Below, one piece after another: positions 6,101-8,120 of a stretch of DNA of 8,120 bases. This stretch comes from Methanomicrobiales archaeon (lineage in GTDB: Archaea > Halobacteriota > Methanomicrobia > Methanomicrobiales > Methanomicrobiaceae), in NCBI GenBank assembly GCA_012523385.1, contig JAAYIO010000148.1, positions 1 to 8,120 of the forward strand. Direction: 5' to 3'. A program made the translations under genes and the position numbers. The notes under the pieces were generated by a model, which was given only the letters and a program-made list of their open reading frames with translations, searched no databases and was not told where the DNA came from. The first letter of the stretch is position 1, and the number at the start of each line of letters is the position of its first letter.

Positions 6101-6490
6101 ATGAGAATGGAAAAAGTTATGGTCTTCACCGAAGAAGACGAAGAGTTTTCAAATCTTCTTACTGAACTGGGGTTGAAACGAAATGTTGCCAAGGTGCTCA
6201 TTTACCTTGCAATGACAGAAGAGGCAACCTCACGGGAGATTGAACGAAGCAGCGATCTTCGCCAGCCGGAAGTCAGCATTGCAATGCGCACTTTAAAAGA
6301 GAATGAATGGATACAAAGCCGGGAATCTAAAGCAGAAAGTAAAGGACGACCCGTTAAAATTTACTGTCTTTCAAAACCCATCTCAGAAATAATGGATATG
6401 ATTGAGAAAAACAAACGGGAAGAAGTTGAAAATCAGTTAAAGGTGATTGAGAAGATACGGATTCACCTTCAAAATCAGCAAACGGTTTAA
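6101..6490 (+). CDS. winged helix-turn-helix transcriptional regulator (TrmB/ArsR-like)
   Basis: From ATG 6101 this gives 129 residues. A GTG at 6092 would add three, but GGTG (6091-6094) fits better as the Shine-Dalgarno for 6101, six bases away. Residues about 15-85 form a winged helix: LGLKRNVAKVLIYLAM, then EEATSREIERSSDL and the recognition helix region RQPEVSIAMRTLKENEWI, followed by a wing rich in Lys, Glu and Ser (about 72-83) ending GRPVKIYCL. Residues about 95-125 are a charged, probably coiled-coil helix (EKNKREEVENQLKVIEKI) suited to dimerisation. No ligand-binding domain or cysteine metal site is apparent. It resembles small predicted regulators common in methanogens. It follows tbp after a terminator and has its own palindrome-bearing promoter, so autoregulation or action on the tbp/acetate genes are guesses. 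Its stop overlaps that of rpiA. Confidence 0.8.
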   Translation: MRMEKVMVFTEEDEEFSNLLTELGLKRNVAKVLIYLAMTEEATSREIERSSDLRQPEVSIAMRTLKENEWIQSRESKAESKGRPVKIYCLSKPISEIMDMIEKNKREEVENQLKVIEKIRIHLQNQQTV

Positions 6491-7200
6491 TGTAACATTA
6501 TTTCTGCTGATTCTCTATTTCCAATTATTATTTTTGATTTTCCCGTAAATTCCGCAAAGATGCCACAAGACAGCACACCGGGGATATTGTTTATCTGAAT
6601 CTCAAGTGCAAGCGGGTCGGTAATTTTAGCAAAGGTGCAGTCAATAATCCAGTTTCCATTGTCGGTAATAACCGGCCCATCTTTTTTCACTCCTTCACGC
6701 ACCTGAGGATTACCGTTCATCTCACGGAGTCGTTTTGCGGCGAGTGTTGCCGCAGACGCGATGACCTCGATAGGAACCGGTGCGGATAACTGTGATGTCA
6801 TCTTACTTGCATCGGCAACAACAACAAAGAGACGGCATGCAGACGCGACACATCGTTCCTGAGTCTGTGCAGCACCCCTTCCCTTGATGAGATTCCCTTT
6901 CGGGTCTATTTGATCCGCGCCGTCAATTGCTATATCCAGTTCCGTGTAGTCATGCAGGGTTGCAAGAGGAATCCCATAGGCACGCGCCCGACACTCGGCC
7001 TGATAGGAGGTTGGAATTCCGACAATCTTCATGCCGTTTTTTATTTTTTCGGCGAGTATCTCCATTGCGTAAAAAACCGTTGAACCGGTGCCAAGTCCGA
7101 CAACCATGCCGTCTTTAACCAGTTCTACGGCATAATATCCCGCATGTTTCTTTGAGAGAATCTGATCTGATTCTGTAGCCGATGGAACAGTCATACCCAT
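6487..7200 (-). CDS. rpiA: ribose-5-phosphate isomerase A
   Basis: This 237-residue protein interconverts ribose 5-phosphate and ribulose 5-phosphate in the cytoplasm. In an organism without an oxidative pentose phosphate pathway it supplies ribose for nucleotides. Motifs: phosphate loop GLGTGST (35-41), DGADQID (93-99), NLIKGRGAA (103-111) and APVPIEVI (140-147). The four catalytic residues known from E. coli RpiA (D81, D84, K94, E103) map to D93, D96, K106 and E115 with identical spacing, so the enzyme should be active. The usual KGGGAALTREK loop is altered to KGRGAAQTQER. Length is slightly above the bacterial 219, mainly through an N-terminal extension of roughly 15 residues. The start at 7200 has no strong Shine-Dalgarno; M3 (7194) is an alternative. 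It converges tail-to-tail with the winged-helix gene, sharing 4 bp. Confidence 0.95.
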   Translation of the reverse strand: MGMTVPSATESDQILSKKHAGYYAVELVKDGMVVGLGTGSTVFYAMEILAEKIKNGMKIVGIPTSYQAECRARAYGIPLATLHDYTELDIAIDGADQIDPKGNLIKGRGAAQTQERCVASACRLFVVVADASKMTSQLSAPVPIEVIASAATLAAKRLREMNGNPQVREGVKKDGPVITDNGNWIIDCTFAKITDPLALEIQINNIPGVLSCGIFAEFTGKSKIIIGNRESAEIMLH

Positions 7201-7404
7201 GATATTGTACTCTCAACAGGTAAATGGGTACCATATTCTTTCCGCGAACAGATGGAATAATTCGGATAAATAATTAGTCGGAGTGAGCGGTTTTATTCCC
7301 CTTACATTGAATGCGCCGATTTAAGAAACGGTGAATCAGATTGGAAGTCTAATATAAAAAAAGATAACCCCGAAAATACAATCGGTTTTCGATTGGAAAA
7401 AAAG
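7201..7404. other. intergenic region upstream of rpiA, downstream of the SelB-like gene
   Basis: These 204 bases hold the terminator of the SelB-like gene at the right end and presumably the rpiA promoter at the left. TTATTTATCC read on the minus strand (about 7266-7275) is a possible TATA box for rpiA. A second minus-strand T7 tract lies at 7356-7362. No RNA gene or convincing small ORF was seen. A 20-base stretch (7295-7314) resembles part of the SelB-like gene (7892-7911, 18 of 20 bases, same strand). Confidence 0.4.
7379..7403 (-). terminator. T-tract and hairpin after the SelB-like gene
   Basis: On the minus strand, one base after the stop codon, comes a T7 run (7397-7403) and then a perfect hairpin with arms CAATCG and CGATTG (7379-7384, 7390-7395) around a 5-base loop. 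The T7 tract alone would terminate archaeal RNA polymerase. The hairpin lies beyond it and may stabilise read-through 3' ends before the second T7 tract at 7356-7362. Confidence 0.55.
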
Positions 7405-8120
7405 TTAATTCAGGATAACAGACCCTGCAATTCTGAGTTTTCCGCCATCCAGATGATGAATAACGGCTTTTTCACCCGGAAGATAGGCAATATCCTTTTC
7501 CAGCTTAATCACAACATGAGAGGAGTGCCAGTCAGCGTCATTTTTAACCGAGACTATTTTTCCGGTAACAAACTGCGTCCACAGACCGATATGCACGACA
7601 AGACCCTCGCGCAGGGGTTCAGGCCAGAACCGGATTATTTTTGCTCGACCGGTTACATCAGAGGTCACTTTTATCGAGGAGTCGGTTGTCAGCACCATAC
7701 CGCGCTCAAGCGCCTCAGCATCGATATTTTTTAGGGCAAGTCCTACACGGTCTGTCTGATATGCTTCTTTTGCATCTGCATCATGTTTCTGAATCGACCG
7801 AATCTGGCAGGTCATTTCGCCGGGAAGCACTTTCACCATGTCATGCTGATGAATGGTTCCTTTCTCAACACTACCAAGGACGACGGTACCAATTCCTTTT
7901 ACATTGAATGCATGATCTATCATTACAAACCCGGTGGCGGGAATGGGGTCAGGGTACGTAATCTCTGCCGCCATCGTCAAGAACCGTTCACGAAGCGCGA
8001 TGGGATCGTCTTCTACAAATTCATATCCTTCCAGAACCGTGCCACGAATAAGGGGCGCAATCTGTGATGGGTCAAGATAATTCTGCAGCACGATCATACC
8101 TTTCGTAACGCCCATGACAT
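7405..8120 (-). CDS. SelB/EF-1A-like translation factor protein, 5' end truncated by window
   Basis: The frame runs open to the window edge; an ATG at 8113-8115 exists, but the N-terminal GTPase domain expected of the family would lie outside, so the true start is probably beyond 8120. Numbering from that ATG, residues 1-55 look like the end of a G domain. Residues about 62-145 are an EF-Tu domain 2 beta barrel with the SelB/EF-1A signature DHAFNVKGIGTVVLG (67-81) and ALERGMVL (135-142). Residues about 150-236 are a domain-3-like barrel (ending LRIAGSVILN). The sequence is closest in style to archaeal SelB, the selenocysteine elongation factor, but no selenocysteine gene is visible. The G4 motif position reads VTKGM instead of (N/T)KxD, suggesting a degenerate GTPase. 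Function is therefore uncertain: it could be a SelB paralogue with another role. Translation terminates at 7405-7407, followed at once by a T7 terminator. Confidence 0.75.
   Translation of the reverse strand, partial: VMGVTKGMIVLQNYLDPSQIAPLIRGTVLEGYEFVEDDPIALRERFLTMAAEITYPDPIPATGFVMIDHAFNVKGIGTVVLGSVEKGTIHQHDMVKVLPGEMTCQIRSIQKHDADAKEAYQTDRVGLALKNIDAEALERGMVLTTDSSIKVTSDVTGRAKIIRFWPEPLREGLVVHIGLWTQFVTGKIVSVKNDADWHSSHVVIKLEKDIAYLPGEKAVIHHLDGGKLRIAGSVILN

Noticed and set aside
7201..7404. A C/D-box guide RNA or tRNA in the gap before rpiA
   Set aside because: No convincing pair of C and D boxes, no cloverleaf and no GC-rich fold were found; the gap is accounted for by terminator and promoter-like sequence.
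8113..8115. ATG at 8113-8115 as the true start of the SelB-like gene
   Set aside because: The frame stays open to the window edge, and the visible protein starts mid-way through what looks like a G domain, so the gene more likely begins outside the window.

Overview
The window is a compact stretch of a methanogenic archaeal chromosome, most likely Methanomicrobiales. The evidence is an archaeal TATA-binding protein, transcription factor S, an archaeosortase A-type membrane protein, a fused ADP-forming acetyl-CoA synthetase and an archaeal SelB/EF-1A-like protein, together with TATA-type promoters, T-tract terminators and purine-rich ribosome binding sites. The AT-rich intergenic regions and mid-range GC of the genes would suit a Methanospirillum-like organism, but the genus is a guess.

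Layout, left to right: archaeosortase A (artA, minus, 3' end cut by the window edge) is divergent from transcription factor S (tfs, plus). tfs converges on a fused ADP-forming acetate-CoA ligase (acd, minus) across a 28-bp AT-rich bidirectional terminator. A 217-bp promoter region then separates acd from the divergent AMP-forming acetyl-CoA synthetase (acsA, plus). acsA is followed 44 bp later by the TATA-binding protein gene (tbp, plus) and, about 110 bp further on, by a winged-helix regulator (plus). That regulator converges on ribose-5-phosphate isomerase A (rpiA, minus), the two stop codons overlapping by 4 bp. A 204-bp gap leads to a SelB/EF-1A-like protein (minus) whose 5' end lies outside the window.

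Two themes stand out. The first is acetate metabolism: two unrelated acetyl-CoA synthetases (ADP-forming and AMP-forming) share one divergent promoter region that carries an 8-bp-arm inverted repeat and an extra half-site, which suggests coordinated or reciprocal control of acetate activation. The second is transcription machinery: tfs, tbp and a small winged-helix protein lie within about 6 kb. tbp has an N-terminal extension built from three 8-residue repeats, two identical TATA boxes exactly 21 bp apart, and a possible internal TTG start behind a good Shine-Dalgarno, so it may make two forms. The SelB-like protein appears to have lost the guanine-specificity motif in its GTPase domain.

No tRNA, rRNA, CRISPR array, insertion sequence or phage gene was seen. 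Most genes are ordinary core functions. The unusual signals are in promoters, termini and variant motifs.
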